Positions 9,503-21,817 of a DNA stretch of 64,000 nt are shown in pieces; positions within the stretch are counted from its first letter, which is position 1, and every line of letters starts with the position of its first letter. The notes below the pieces were generated by a model. The model did not search any database. It was not told where the DNA came from and saw only the letters and a program-made list of their open reading frames with translations. The DNA comes from Pseudomonas gingeri (GTDB taxonomy: Bacteria > Pseudomonadota > Gammaproteobacteria > Pseudomonadales > Pseudomonadaceae), in assembly GCF_013386115.1 (NCBI RefSeq), contig NZ_JACAOR010000009.1, positions 40,745 to 104,744 of the forward strand, written 5' to 3'. The translations under genes were made by a program, and so were the position numbers.

Positions 9503-9886
9503 TTACTTCTGCTCAGGAGCTGGAGGTACGTCAGTCGCTGGAGTAGCCGACTTTTGCTCCTGGAGCACCGGTACATCGTCAGATGCCGGTTTTTGCTTTG
9601 GCGCTTCCAACACCGCTGGGCTTGGCAAACCTACTTGAGTCAGCTGGTGAGCTTTCTCTTTAGCAAAGTAACCTAACCCTAAGCTGGTTATGAAAAAAGC
9701 TGCGGCAAGTATAGCAGTAAACTTACTAAGAAAGGTAGAGGAACCTTGGCTTCCGAACACAGTATTTGAAGCACCTGCCCCGAAAGACGCACCAGCGTCC
9801 GCACCTTTACCCTGTTGCAGCAATACCAGAGCAACAACGCCCAGCGCACCCAACAGATGAAGAACGACTACGACTGTTTCCAGCAT
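9503..9886 (-). CDS. secG: Protein-export translocase subunit SecG
   Basis: Small membrane subunit of the SecYEG channel. The 127 residues have two membrane segments (about 3-22 and 53-72) joined by the conserved loop QQGKGADAGASFGAGAS. The C-terminal tail (about 80-127) is rich in Pro, Lys and Gln, longer than in E. coli. ATG at 9886 was chosen because MLETVVVVLH is the standard start; tpiA stops 4 bases upstream, so the pair is coupled. Confidence 0.95.
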   Translation of the reverse strand: MLETVVVVLHLLGALGVVALVLLQQGKGADAGASFGAGASNTVFGSQGSSTFLSKFTAILAAAFFITSLGLGYFAKEKAHQLTQVGLPSPAVLEAPKQKPASDDVPVLQEQKSATPATDVPPAPEQK

Positions 9887-9890
9887 TTTT

Positions 9891-10646
9891 TCAGTTTCCC
9901 GCGGCGCGACAGATCGCACCGAACTCATCTGCATTCAGGGACGCTCCACCAATGAGCCCCCCATCGATATCCGGCATGCCGAACAGTTCGACCGCATTGG
10001 CCGCCTTCACGCTGCCGCCGTATAGAAGCCGCACACCTTGTGCGACCTCAGAATTCTCTGCCGCCAACTGCGCGCGAATGGCGGCGTGCACATCCTGCGC
10101 TTGTTGCGGCGAAGCTGTCAGCCCGGTGCCAATGGCCCAGACCGGCTCGTAAGCGATGACAGCCTTGGAAAAAGCACCGACACCCAGCTCTTCGATGATA
10201 CTGCCCAACTGACGCGAAACCACTTCCATCGTCTTGCCGGCTTCACGCTGCTCCTGGGTTTCCCCTACACAGAGCACCGGGATCAAACCACAAGCCTGCG
10301 CTGCCGCGAACTTGCGATTCAGGGTGCGATCCGTCTCGCCCATGATCAGGCGACGCTCGGAGTGCCCCACCAGTACCAGGGAGCAACCCGCATCGACCAA
10401 CTGGCTCGGTGCAATCTCTCCGGTCAAGGCGCCCTGCATGGATTCCATCGCAGAGTTCTGCGCGCCGACCGAGATCGACTTGCCTTTCAAGCCATCAATC
10501 ACTTGATTGATATGCAGGCAAGGCGGGAATACCGCGATATCAACACCGCTCGGCAAGGCCAGGTTGCGCAGGCCCTTGATCAGCTCAGCGACGCTGGCGC
10601 GGGTACCGTGCATCTTCCAGTTACCAGCTACCAATGGACGACGCAT
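9891..10646 (-). CDS. tpiA: Triose-phosphate isomerase
   Basis: Interconverts dihydroxyacetone phosphate and glyceraldehyde 3-phosphate. The 251 residues carry the active-site Lys in GNWKMHG, the His in VGHSERR and the Glu in AYEPVWAIGTG; the phosphate-gripping loop 6 follows directly. The gene is upstream of secG and 66 bases after glmM. Confidence 0.98.
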   Translation of the reverse strand: MRRPLVAGNWKMHGTRASVAELIKGLRNLALPSGVDIAVFPPCLHINQVIDGLKGKSISVGAQNSAMESMQGALTGEIAPSQLVDAGCSLVLVGHSERRLIMGETDRTLNRKFAAAQACGLIPVLCVGETQEQREAGKTMEVVSRQLGSIIEELGVGAFSKAVIAYEPVWAIGTGLTASPQQAQDVHAAIRAQLAAENSEVAQGVRLLYGGSVKAANAVELFGMPDIDGGLIGGASLNADEFGAICRAAGN

Positions 10647-10712
10647 GCTGTACCTCGCAGGTCAAAGTGGGCGCAGATGTTACCCAACCAGATCATCACT
10701 GGCAAGCCGAAT

Positions 10713-12050
10713 TCAGGCGCAAACTTCAGCAACCAGTTTTGCCAGGACTTCGGCATGGCCACGAACCGAAACTTCGTCTTCGCCTTCGACCATCACGCGC
10801 ACCAGCGGCTCGGTGCCCGACTTGCGCAACAGCACGCGCCCACGGCCCTGCATGGCCTCGGTCACGCGCTCGCAAGCCGCCACCACCTCGGGATGCCTGA
10901 CCGGATCGACGCCACCGCCAAAACGGACGTTGAGCAGCACCTGCGGGCATTTGCGCAGCGCCTGGCGCGCCTGGGCCAGGCTTTCGCCACGACGCCGCAC
11001 CGCCAGCAAGGCCTGCAGGGCCGCGATGATCGCGTCACCGGTGGTCGTATTGTTCAGGCAGAGGATGTGTCCGGAGTTTTCACCGCCTATCAGCCAGTTG
11101 CGCTCGAGCAGCTCGGCGATCACGTAGCGGTCACCGACATTGGCGCGCACGAACGGGATATCCAGCTCCTTGAGCGCCAGCTCGAGCCCCAGGTTGCTCA
11201 TCAGGGTGCCGACCACGCCGCCATTCAATTTATTACGCTCGGCGAGATCCCGGGCAATGATGAACACCAGTTCGTCACCATCGACCACGGCACCGGTGTG
11301 ATCGACCATCAGCACCCGGTCGCCATCGCCATCGAAGGCAATGCCCAGGTCCGCCTTCTCGGCCAGCACCGCAGCCTGTAGCGGCTTGATATGGGTCGAA
11401 CCGCAGTTGTCATTGATGTTCAGCCCGTTGGGCTGCGCGGACAGGGCGACGACCTCGGCCCCCAGCTCGCGAAACACGCTCGGAGCGACCTTGTAGGTGG
11501 CGCCGTGGGCACAGTCGAGCACGATCTTCAGGCCCGCCAGGTTGGTCCCGGTCGGCACACTGCTCTTGCAGAATTCGATATAACGACCGGCCGCGTCATT
11601 GATCCGCGAAACCTTGCCGAGCTTTTCCGAATCGACCACGGTCATCGGCGCATCGAGCAATTCCTCGATCATCAGCTCGACCTCATCCGGCAACTTGGTG
11701 CCTTCACCGGAGAAGAACTTGATGCCGTTGTCGTCATGGGGGTTGTGCGAAGCACTGATGACAATCCCCGCCTCGGCGTGGAAAGTCCGTGTCAGGTAGG
11801 CGATGGCCGGCGTCGGCATCGGCCCCAGCAGCATCACATCGGCGCCCGCGGCCGACAGGCCGGCTTCCAGGGCGGACTCGAACATGTAGCCGGAGATACG
11901 CGTGTCCTTGCCGACCAGTACGCGGCAGGTGCCCAGCTTGCGGAACGCCATGCCGGCAGCCCAGCCCAGCTTGAGCATGAAATCAGGGGTGATCGGGTAT
12001 TGCCCGACGCGACCGCGAATACCGTCGGTGCCGAAATATTTCTTTTTCAT
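10713..12050 (-). CDS. glmM: Phosphoglucosamine mutase
   Basis: Converts glucosamine 6-phosphate to glucosamine 1-phosphate for UDP-GlcNAc, peptidoglycan and LPS. The 445 residues carry the phosphoserine loop ISASHNPHDDNGIKF, the metal loop FDGDGDR and a C-terminal RKSGTEPLVR phosphate-binding loop. ATG at 12050 has GGAGCACTT upstream and gives the usual MKKKYFGTDGIRG start. It follows folP by 16 bases, the conserved ftsH-folP-glmM order. Confidence 0.97.
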   Translation of the reverse strand: MKKKYFGTDGIRGRVGQYPITPDFMLKLGWAAGMAFRKLGTCRVLVGKDTRISGYMFESALEAGLSAAGADVMLLGPMPTPAIAYLTRTFHAEAGIVISASHNPHDDNGIKFFSGEGTKLPDEVELMIEELLDAPMTVVDSEKLGKVSRINDAAGRYIEFCKSSVPTGTNLAGLKIVLDCAHGATYKVAPSVFRELGAEVVALSAQPNGLNINDNCGSTHIKPLQAAVLAEKADLGIAFDGDGDRVLMVDHTGAVVDGDELVFIIARDLAERNKLNGGVVGTLMSNLGLELALKELDIPFVRANVGDRYVIAELLERNWLIGGENSGHILCLNNTTTGDAIIAALQALLAVRRRGESLAQARQALRKCPQVLLNVRFGGGVDPVRHPEVVAACERVTEAMQGRGRVLLRKSGTEPLVRVMVEGEDEVSVRGHAEVLAKLVAEVCA

Positions 12051-12066
12051 AAGTGCTCCATCATTC

Positions 12067-12918
12067 TTATTCAGCAGCTTCAACGGCAGCGATCATGCTG
12101 ACGACGTCGACCGTCTCGGCCACATCGTGCACTCGCAGAATCCGTGCTCCCTTGCTCATCGCCAGCGCCGCCAGCGCCAGGCCGCCGTACAGGCGCTCGC
12201 CTACCGGACGCCCGAGGGCCTGGCCTATCATGCTCTTTCGCGAGACGCCAACCAACAGTGGCCGCCCCAGTACGTGCAGGGCCTCCATATGCTTGAACAG
12301 GCTCAGGTTGTGCTGCAGATTCTTGGCAAAGCCGAATCCCGGGTCAAGGATGACCCGCTCGGCCGGAATCCCCGCCGCCTCGCACTGACGCATGCGCTCG
12401 GCCAGGAAGGCCCTCACCTCTTCGGTGACGTTGTCGTAGTGCGGATTGTCCTGCATGTCGCCCGGCTCGCCGAGCATATGCATCAGGCACACCGGCAACC
12501 CGGTTGCCGCCGCCGCATCCAGCGCGCCATCGCGCCGCAGGGCACGTACATCGTTGATCAGCCCCGCACCGAGACGCGCCGTTTCGCGCATCACCGAGGG
12601 CGTCGAGGTATCGACCGAAATGACCACATCCAGCTCACGATGGATGCGCTCGACAATCGGCGCCACCCGCTCCAGCTCTTCCAGGGGCGATACCGCACGC
12701 GCCCCGGGCCGGGTCGACTCGCCACCGACATCGATCAGCGTCGCGCCGGCCTGCACCATGCCCTCGGCATGTCGCAATGCCGCATCCAGCTGGCTGAAGC
12801 GCCCGCCATCGGAAAAGGAATCGGGAGTGACGTTGAGAATGCCCATGACATGCGTCCGGGCCAAATCAAGAACCCGGTTGCCGCAAGGCAACCGGGTCGA
12901 GGACTGAGCAGAAGTCAT
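12067..12918 (-). CDS. folP: Dihydropteroate synthase
   Basis: Condenses p-aminobenzoate with the pterin diphosphate in folate synthesis; the sulfonamide target. The 283-residue TIM barrel contains GILNVTPDSFSDGG (about 26-39) and the pterin loop IDVGGESTRPGA. It lies 8 bases after ftsH and 16 before glmM, so one transcript is likely. Confidence 0.97.
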   Translation of the reverse strand: MTSAQSSTRLPCGNRVLDLARTHVMGILNVTPDSFSDGGRFSQLDAALRHAEGMVQAGATLIDVGGESTRPGARAVSPLEELERVAPIVERIHRELDVVISVDTSTPSVMRETARLGAGLINDVRALRRDGALDAAAATGLPVCLMHMLGEPGDMQDNPHYDNVTEEVRAFLAERMRQCEAAGIPAERVILDPGFGFAKNLQHNLSLFKHMEALHVLGRPLLVGVSRKSMIGQALGRPVGERLYGGLALAALAMSKGARILRVHDVAETVDVVSMIAAVEAAE

Positions 12919-12926
12919 TTCAAACC

Positions 12927-14846
12927 TTAGTGATCAGCCGCAGGGCCACCGATCGGCGTCTCGGGACGCTCGTTCTGCACTACGGGCGGAGTGCCCGAAG
13001 TACCCGAACCACCTTCCCAGTCACGCGGCTCGCGTGGTGGGCGACCGGCCATGATGTCGTCGATCTGCTCGGCATCGATGGTCTCGTACTTCATCAGCGC
13101 ATCGGCCATGGCGTCGAGCTTGTCGCGGTTATCGGTGAGGATCTGCTTGGCCGTGCCGTAGCACTGGTCAATGATGCTGCGTACTTCGGAGTCGATCAGC
13201 TTGGCCGTTTCGCCCGAGAAACTGGCATTCTGGCCACCGCCGCCACGACCCAGGAACACTTCCTGGTCTTCCTCGGCATACATCAGCGGACCGAGCTTCT
13301 CGGACAGGCCCCACTTGGTGACCATGTTCCGCGCAATCTGGCTGGCACGCATGATGTCGTTGGAGGCACCGGTGGTGACACCGTCGAAGCCCAGGGTCAT
13401 CTCTTCGGCGATACGGCCGCCGTACAGCGAGCAGATCTGGCTGATCAGGGCACGCTTGGACAGACTGTAGCGATCCTCTTCCGGCAGGAACATGGTCACA
13501 CCCAGCGCACGACCGCGCGGGATGATCGAGACCTTGTAGACCGGATCATGCTCGGGCACTACCCGTCCGACGATCGCATGACCGGCTTCGTGGTAGGCAG
13601 TGTTCTGTTTTTCCTTCTCGGACATGACCATGGATTTGCGCTCGGCGCCCATCATGATCTTGTCCTTGGCCAGCTCGAATTCCTTCATTTCGACGATGCG
13701 CTTGCCGGTACGGGCAGCGAACAGCGAAGCCTCGTTGACCAGGTTGGCCAGGTCGGCACCGGAGAAACCCGGGGTACCACGGGCAATCACCGCCGGAGCG
13801 ACGTCGTCACCCATTGGCACCTTGCGCATGTGCACCTTGAGAATCTGCTCGCGACCACGGATATCCGGCAGGCCGACCACCACCTGGCGGTCGAAACGGC
13901 CCGGACGCAGCAGCGCCGGGTCAAGCACGTCAGGACGGTTGGTCGCGGCAATGACGATGATGCCGTCATTCATTTCGAAACCGTCCATCTCCACCAGCAA
14001 CTGGTTGAGGGTCTGCTCACGTTCGTCATGACCGCCGCCCATGCCGGCACCACGGTGACGACCGACCGCGTCGATTTCGTCGATGAAGATGATGCAAGGC
14101 GCGTGTTTCTTGGCCTGCTCGAACATATCGCGAACGCGGCTGGCACCGACACCGACGAACATCTCGACGAAGTCGGAACCGGAAATGGTGAAGAACGGCA
14201 CTTTCGCCTCACCGGCGATGGCCTTGGCCAGCAAGGTCTTGCCGGTACCCGGAGGACCGACCATCAGCACACCGCGCGGGATACGACCGCCCAGGCGCTG
14301 GAACTTGCCCGGATCACGCAGGAACTCGACCAGTTCGCCCACTTCTTCCTTGGCTTCGTCGCAACCGGCAACGTCAGCCAGGGTGGTCTTCACCTGGTCT
14401 TCGGAGAGCAGGCGCGCCTTGCTCTTGCCGAAACTCATCGGGCCGCCCTTGCCGCCCGCACCGCCCTGCATCTGGCGCATGAAGAACATGAACACCGCGA
14501 TGATCACCAGGATCGGGAAACTGGCTACCAGCAACTGGGTCCAGATGCTCTGCTGCTCAGGCTGCTTGCCTTCGACCACGACATGGTTGTCCACCAGGTC
14601 GCCGATCAGGCCGTTGTCCTGGATCGCCGGGCGGATGGTCTTGAAGCTGTCGCCATCGTTGCGCTTGCCGGTGATCACGTAACCGTCCACGGCAACGCGT
14701 TCGACCTTGCCATCCTTGACCTGCTGGATGAAGTCGGAATAGTTGAGGGTCTGTGGCTCGTTAGGGCTGGAGAAGTTGTTCATCACCGTCACCAGGACAG
14801 CCGCGATGATCAACCACAGGATCAGATTCTTTGCCATATCGTTCAA
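12927..14846 (-). CDS. ftsH: ATP-dependent zinc metalloprotease FtsH
   Basis: Membrane-anchored AAA+ protease for damaged membrane proteins and regulators such as sigma-32 and LpxC. The 639 residues have membrane segments at about 7-24 and 105-123, Walker A GPPGTGKT (197-204), Walker B IIFIDEID, and the zinc site HEAGH in the protease domain. I chose the TTG at 14846 because GAGGG stands 7 bases before it; the ATG three codons later is 16 bases from that site. RlmE lies 192 bases upstream on the same strand, as in many gamma-proteobacteria. Confidence 0.97.
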   Translation of the reverse strand: MNDMAKNLILWLIIAAVLVTVMNNFSSPNEPQTLNYSDFIQQVKDGKVERVAVDGYVITGKRNDGDSFKTIRPAIQDNGLIGDLVDNHVVVEGKQPEQQSIWTQLLVASFPILVIIAVFMFFMRQMQGGAGGKGGPMSFGKSKARLLSEDQVKTTLADVAGCDEAKEEVGELVEFLRDPGKFQRLGGRIPRGVLMVGPPGTGKTLLAKAIAGEAKVPFFTISGSDFVEMFVGVGASRVRDMFEQAKKHAPCIIFIDEIDAVGRHRGAGMGGGHDEREQTLNQLLVEMDGFEMNDGIIVIAATNRPDVLDPALLRPGRFDRQVVVGLPDIRGREQILKVHMRKVPMGDDVAPAVIARGTPGFSGADLANLVNEASLFAARTGKRIVEMKEFELAKDKIMMGAERKSMVMSEKEKQNTAYHEAGHAIVGRVVPEHDPVYKVSIIPRGRALGVTMFLPEEDRYSLSKRALISQICSLYGGRIAEEMTLGFDGVTTGASNDIMRASQIARNMVTKWGLSEKLGPLMYAEEDQEVFLGRGGGGQNASFSGETAKLIDSEVRSIIDQCYGTAKQILTDNRDKLDAMADALMKYETIDAEQIDDIMAGRPPREPRDWEGGSGTSGTPPVVQNERPETPIGGPAADH

Positions 14847-15038
14847 TTAACTACCCTCTGAAGCTAGCTCCGCTTGTGGCGCGCGCTTCGCATGATATTC
14901 ACCGGCATAACTTACTACATTACCTACAGCTTCGCAGGCGCCGTCTGTAACCCTTTGTGAAACATTGACTACACAATATTCGCTTATGTTCACGAGGCGA
15001 AATGCGAAATTCCTATCGCCCCGGTCAAAAACCCCGTT

Positions 15039-15668
15039 TTACTCGGTGCGCCCGCGGAAACCACGGCCCAGCAGGTACTGCTCGCGGGACCGATCGCGGG
15101 ACGATGCCGGCTTGCGCGTCTGCACCTTGTCGAACTGCTTGCGGAAGTTCTTGTGGTACTCGTCGAAGCCTTCGCCCTGGAAAACCTTGATCAGAAAATC
15201 ACCACCGGGACGCAATACGCGCCCGGCCAGATCGAGTGCCAGCTCGCAAAGGAACATCGAGCGCGGCATATCCACTTCGGGCGTACCACTCATATTGGGG
15301 GCCATATCGGAAATCACAAGGTCAACCTCGGAATTTCCGACAGCTTCGAGGATCTGCGCCAGCACCGAGTCCTCGGTAAAGTCGCCCTTGATGAAGGTCA
15401 CATCGGGGATGCTGTCCATATCGAGGATATCGGAAGCGATCAGTCGCCCCTGCCCGCCAATCAGACGACTGGTCACCTGGGACCAGCCACCTGGCGCGGC
15501 GCCGAGGTCGATCACGCTCATGCCCGGACGGATGATCCGGTCCTTCTCCTGGATTTCCAGCAGCTTGTAGCTGGCACGGGAGCGGTACCCGTCTTTCTGT
15601 GCCATCTTGACGAACGGGTCGTTGAAATGTTCTTTCAGCCAGTTAAGGCTAGTCTTGGAACGGGCCAC
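15039..15668 (-). CDS. rlmE: 23S rRNA 2'-O-ribose U2552 methyltransferase RlmE
   Basis: Methylates U2552 in the A loop of 23S rRNA. The 209 residues contain the SAM-binding motif VIDLGAAPGGWSQV (about 53-66), the catalytic Lys-Asp-Lys-Glu family context and VISDMAPNMSG. The start is GTG with GAGGTG upstream. Its gene neighbours ftsH, and yhbY is divergent on the other side. Confidence 0.96.
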   Translation of the reverse strand: MARSKTSLNWLKEHFNDPFVKMAQKDGYRSRASYKLLEIQEKDRIIRPGMSVIDLGAAPGGWSQVTSRLIGGQGRLIASDILDMDSIPDVTFIKGDFTEDSVLAQILEAVGNSEVDLVISDMAPNMSGTPEVDMPRSMFLCELALDLAGRVLRPGGDFLIKVFQGEGFDEYHKNFRKQFDKVQTRKPASSRDRSREQYLLGRGFRGRTE

Positions 15669-15774
15669 GGGGCACCTCGAAAAAATTGTCGAATCGCGAT
15701 TAACTGGGCGGTCCCGGACTCGCTCGGGTAAACTGGCCGCCGCTTTTTACAAGATCAGACGCAGGGGTCAGATT

Positions 15775-16083
15775 ATGCCGCTCACTCAAGAGCAGAAGAA
15801 ACAGTACAAATCCATTGGCCACCATCTGAAACCAGTATTGACTGTGGCTGACAACGGTTTGACTGAAGGTGTGTTAGCCGAACTCGAACGCGCATTGAGC
15901 GATCACGAGCTGATCAAGATCAAGCTCAATATCCTCGATCGCGAAGCGCGCCTGGCGAACATCGCCGAGCTGTGCAAGGTCGGCAAGGCGGACCTGGTAC
16001 AGGTCATCGGCAAGATGGCACTGGTTTATCGCAAGAATTTCAGTGTCAACAAGCAACTGTCGAACGTTCACCGTTTCAAGTGA
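15775..16083 (+). CDS. yhbY: YhbY-family CRM-domain RNA-binding protein
   Basis: 102-residue single CRM domain protein thought to associate with pre-50S ribosomes. It starts MPLTQEQKKQYKSIGHHLKP and has the family end pattern GKMALVYRK. ATG follows AGGGG. It is transcribed away from rlmE across a 106-base shared promoter region, the usual gamma-proteobacterial layout. Confidence 0.93.
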   Translation: MPLTQEQKKQYKSIGHHLKPVLTVADNGLTEGVLAELERALSDHELIKIKLNILDREARLANIAELCKVGKADLVQVIGKMALVYRKNFSVNKQLSNVHRFK

Positions 16084-16095
16084 TGTAGACAAGGG

Positions 16096-16500
16096 TCAAG
16101 GGTACGCTTCGCGTGCCCTGCCACTCTCGCCGGGAACCGGCTGCAGCACCAGCACCAGGCCGGACAGGCCAAGCACCAGATAACTGAACAGCTGCCAGCG
16201 CAATGCCTCCGGCTGCCAGTGGCGCACCGCAAGATACATCCCGCACGCATACAACGCCATCAGCAGCAACTGCCCGCGAATATCGCGCCACAGGCTTGCC
16301 CGCCCCTTGGCCTGGACCAGCACCAGGACCTGCACGATCACGCAGACCGCTGCAAATCCCACCAATAAAGAGCCCAGCAGGCCGCCGATCTCGTCGATCA
16401 GCAGCGGTGCCAGGCCGATCTGCGCCAAAACCGGCAACAGCCCCACATGCAACAACCACAGGCCGCCGACCCAGAGCATCTGGGCCAGCTGCCAGAGCAT
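16096..16500 (-). CDS. DUF4149-type inner membrane protein
   Basis: 134-residue membrane protein with four hydrophobic stretches (roughly 4-26, 39-62, 75-95 and 102-125 from ATG 16500). The opening LWQLAQMLWVGGLWLLHVGL is the DUF4149 pattern. Function unknown. It follows greA, whose stop lies 28 bases upstream of this ATG; between them GCGCCCGC / GCGGGCGC (16502-16522) makes a perfect 8-bp stem that could hide the start or end greA transcripts. An in-frame TTG at 16551 would overlap greA and is possible but has a poor ribosome site. Confidence 0.75.
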   Translation of the reverse strand: MLWQLAQMLWVGGLWLLHVGLLPVLAQIGLAPLLIDEIGGLLGSLLVGFAAVCVIVQVLVLVQAKGRASLWRDIRGQLLLMALYACGMYLAVRHWQPEALRWQLFSYLVLGLSGLVLVLQPVPGESGRAREAYP

Positions 16501-16528
16501 GGCGCCCGCACGCAGCGGGCGCCGCCGT

Positions 16529-17007
16529 TCAGATATGGCGGACTTCGACAATCTCGTACTCGATCACGCCACCGGGCGTCTTGACGGTCACGACATCGCC
16601 TTCTTCCTTGGCGATCAGGGCGCGAGCGATGGGCGAACCCACCGAAATCTTGCCCAACTTGATATCAGCCTCATCCTCACCGACGATGTGGTAGGTCACG
16701 CTTTCGTCGGTTTCGACGTTGGCGATCTCGACCGTGGTGCCGAAAATCACCTTGCCGGTATGCGGGATGGTCGTGACATCGATGATCACCGCATTCTGCA
16801 TGCGGCCTTCGATATCACGGATCCGCGCCTCGACCATACCCTGCTGCTCGCGGGCAGCATGGTATTCGGCGTTTTCCTTCAGGTCGCCCAGCTCGCGGGC
16901 CGTGCCGATGTCCTGGCTCAGCTTCGGACGGACGACCTTGGTCAGGTGGGCGTGCTCCTCTTCCAGGGCCTTGGCGCCCTGCACGGTCATTGGGTACTTG
17001 GTTATGC

Positions 17008-17011
<4 letters not shown>
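16529..17011 (-). CDS. greA: Transcription elongation factor GreA
   Basis: Rescues stalled RNA polymerase by stimulating transcript cleavage. The 160 residues are an N-terminal coiled coil (about 10-78) with the acidic tip pattern LKENAEYHAAREQQG, and a C-terminal FKBP-like domain with SPIARALIAKEEGD. The ATG overlaps the carB stop by ATGA, so translation is coupled to carB, the conserved carA-carB-greA order. Confidence 0.97.
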
Positions 17012-20229
<3,218 letters not shown>

Positions 20230-20288
20230 GGGTTTGTCACTCAAATCCGCAGGTCAGTCGGCAAGCCGTCTTGAACAATCTTTGCAGA

Positions 20289-20326
20289 GCCTGAGGGGGC
20301 CGCCGGTTTCGGGGCCGCCCTCAGGC
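20289..20326 (-). other. Stem-loop in the carA-carB intergenic region
   Basis: GCCTGAGGG (20289-20297) pairs with CCCTCAGGC (20318-20326) around a GC-rich apex. No T run follows on the minus strand. It lies 8 bases past the carA stop; likely an RNA stability or partial termination element within the operon. Confidence 0.5.
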
Positions 20327-20333
20327 CGCTCAC

Positions 20334-21470
20334 TCAGCGTCGCTTGGCCATCTCATTGATGAAACGGTCGAACAGCGGCGCTACGTCGTTCGGGCCCGGG
20401 CTTGCTTCAGGGTGGCCCTGGAAGCTGAACGCGCTCTTGTCGGTGCGCTCGATGCCTTGCAGGGAACCGTCGAACAGCGACTTGTGGATCGCCCGGACGT
20501 TGCCCGGCAGGGTCGCTTCATCCACGGCAAAACCGTGGTTCTGGCTGGTGATCATCACCACGCCGGTGTCCAGGTCCTGCACAGGGTGGTTGGCACCGTG
20601 ATGGCCGTGACCCATTTTCAGGGTCTTGGCGCCCGAGGCCAGGGCCAGCAGCTGGTGACCCAGGCAGATACCGAAGACCGGGATCTCGGTTTCCAGCACA
20701 TCCTTGATCGCCTGGATCGCATAGTCGCAAGGCTCCGGGTCACCCGGGCCGTTGGACAGGAACACACCGTCCGGCTGCAGGGCCAGTACGTCGCTGGCCG
20801 GGGTTTGCGCCGGCACCACGGTCACGCGGCAGCCGCGCTCTACCAGCATGCGCAGGATGTTGTACTTGACGCCGTAGTCGTAGGCCACGACATGGTAAGG
20901 CAGGTCGGCGGCTTCGAGGGTCGCGTGGCTGTCAGTCTTCAAGTCCCAGACCGTGGAGCGCCACTCGTACTTTTCCTTGGTGCTGACGACTTTCGCCAGA
21001 TCCATGCCCTTGAGGCCAGGGAAACCCTGCGCCGCGGCAATCGCCGCTTCTTCGGAGATAGTGTCACCGACCATGATGCAGCCGTTCTGCGAACCCTTTT
21101 CACGCAGGATGCGGGTCAGGCGACGCGTATCGATACCGGCGATCGCCACCACATTGTTGGCTTTCAGGTAATCGGACAGGGACATCGTGTTACGCCAGTT
21201 GCTCGCGACCAGTGGCAGGTCACGAATCACCAGACCGGCCGACCAGACGCGATCAGACTCGATATCTTCCGGCGTGGTGCCGGTATTGCCGATGTGCGGA
21301 TAGGTCAGGGTGACGATCTGTTGGGCGTAGGAAGGATCGGTAAGGATTTCCTGATAGCCGGTCATGGCGGTGTTGAACACCACCTCACCAACGGTCTGAC
21401 CGTCGGCTCCAATGGCTTCGCCGCGAAAAATGCTGCCATCAGCAAGGGCGAGTATGGCTGGCTTAGTCAA
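20334..21470 (-). CDS. carA: Carbamoyl-phosphate synthase small (glutaminase) subunit
   Basis: Hydrolyses glutamine and channels ammonia to CarB. The 378 residues have an N-terminal CPSase domain (LADGSIFRGEAIG) and a class I amidotransferase domain with the nucleophile in FGICLGHQLLALA and the His-Glu of FQGHPEASPGP. The start is TTG, 5-6 bases after a strong GGAGG. A terminator hairpin stands about 45 bases upstream, suggesting control by attenuation. Confidence 0.97.
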   Translation of the reverse strand: MTKPAILALADGSIFRGEAIGADGQTVGEVVFNTAMTGYQEILTDPSYAQQIVTLTYPHIGNTGTTPEDIESDRVWSAGLVIRDLPLVASNWRNTMSLSDYLKANNVVAIAGIDTRRLTRILREKGSQNGCIMVGDTISEEAAIAAAQGFPGLKGMDLAKVVSTKEKYEWRSTVWDLKTDSHATLEAADLPYHVVAYDYGVKYNILRMLVERGCRVTVVPAQTPASDVLALQPDGVFLSNGPGDPEPCDYAIQAIKDVLETEIPVFGICLGHQLLALASGAKTLKMGHGHHGANHPVQDLDTGVVMITSQNHGFAVDEATLPGNVRAIHKSLFDGSLQGIERTDKSAFSFQGHPEASPGPNDVAPLFDRFINEMAKRR

Positions 21471-21515
21471 GAAGACCTCCCGTAAATAAAGCCTGAAGGG
21501 GCGATCGCAGGTTGT

Positions 21516-21553
21516 AAAAAAGCGGAGTGACGTATGGACACGTCACCCCGCTT
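21516..21553 (-). terminator. Intrinsic terminator in the carA leader
   Basis: AAGCGGAGTGACGT (21520-21533) and ACGTCACCCCGCTT (21540-21553) form a 14-bp stem with one mismatch and a 6-base loop. On the minus strand the stem runs straight into a T tract (21521-21516). It is 45 bases before the carA start codon. A second hairpin, GCTTTTAGTG / CACTAAAGC (21576-21598), lies just upstream. The pair could be an attenuator of carAB or simply end the dapB transcript. Confidence 0.75.
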
Positions 21554-21710
21554 CTTTCACTGAATTATTCTGCGCGCTTTTAGTGGACACACTAAAGCTG
21601 TAGCTTACAGAAAAAGGCTTTTTTGGTCCACCGCTAATGAGCCTTAAAGGCCAGGGAATGCGACAGGACGTCGCCAGGCGGTGTGAAACAGAGACTGAAG
21701 GAGCCACAAC

Positions 21711-21796
21711 CTGTGGGAGCCGGCTTGCCGGCGATGAGGCCCTGGAGCCTTGCAGCGCCCTGACGGACGCCATCGCCGGCAAGCCGGCTCCCACAG
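21711..21796. repeat. REPIN (paired REP sequences)
   Basis: CTGTGGGAGCCGGCTTGCC begins the left arm (21711-21736) and the right arm (21771-21796) is its exact inverted copy. Together they fold into a long hairpin in the dapB-carA gap. The same core occurs at 29635-29722 and 31136-31215. Such elements are spread by RAYT transposases encoded elsewhere. Confidence 0.9.
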
Positions 21797-21817
21797 TCAA
21801 GTACCGCGCCGTGCCGA

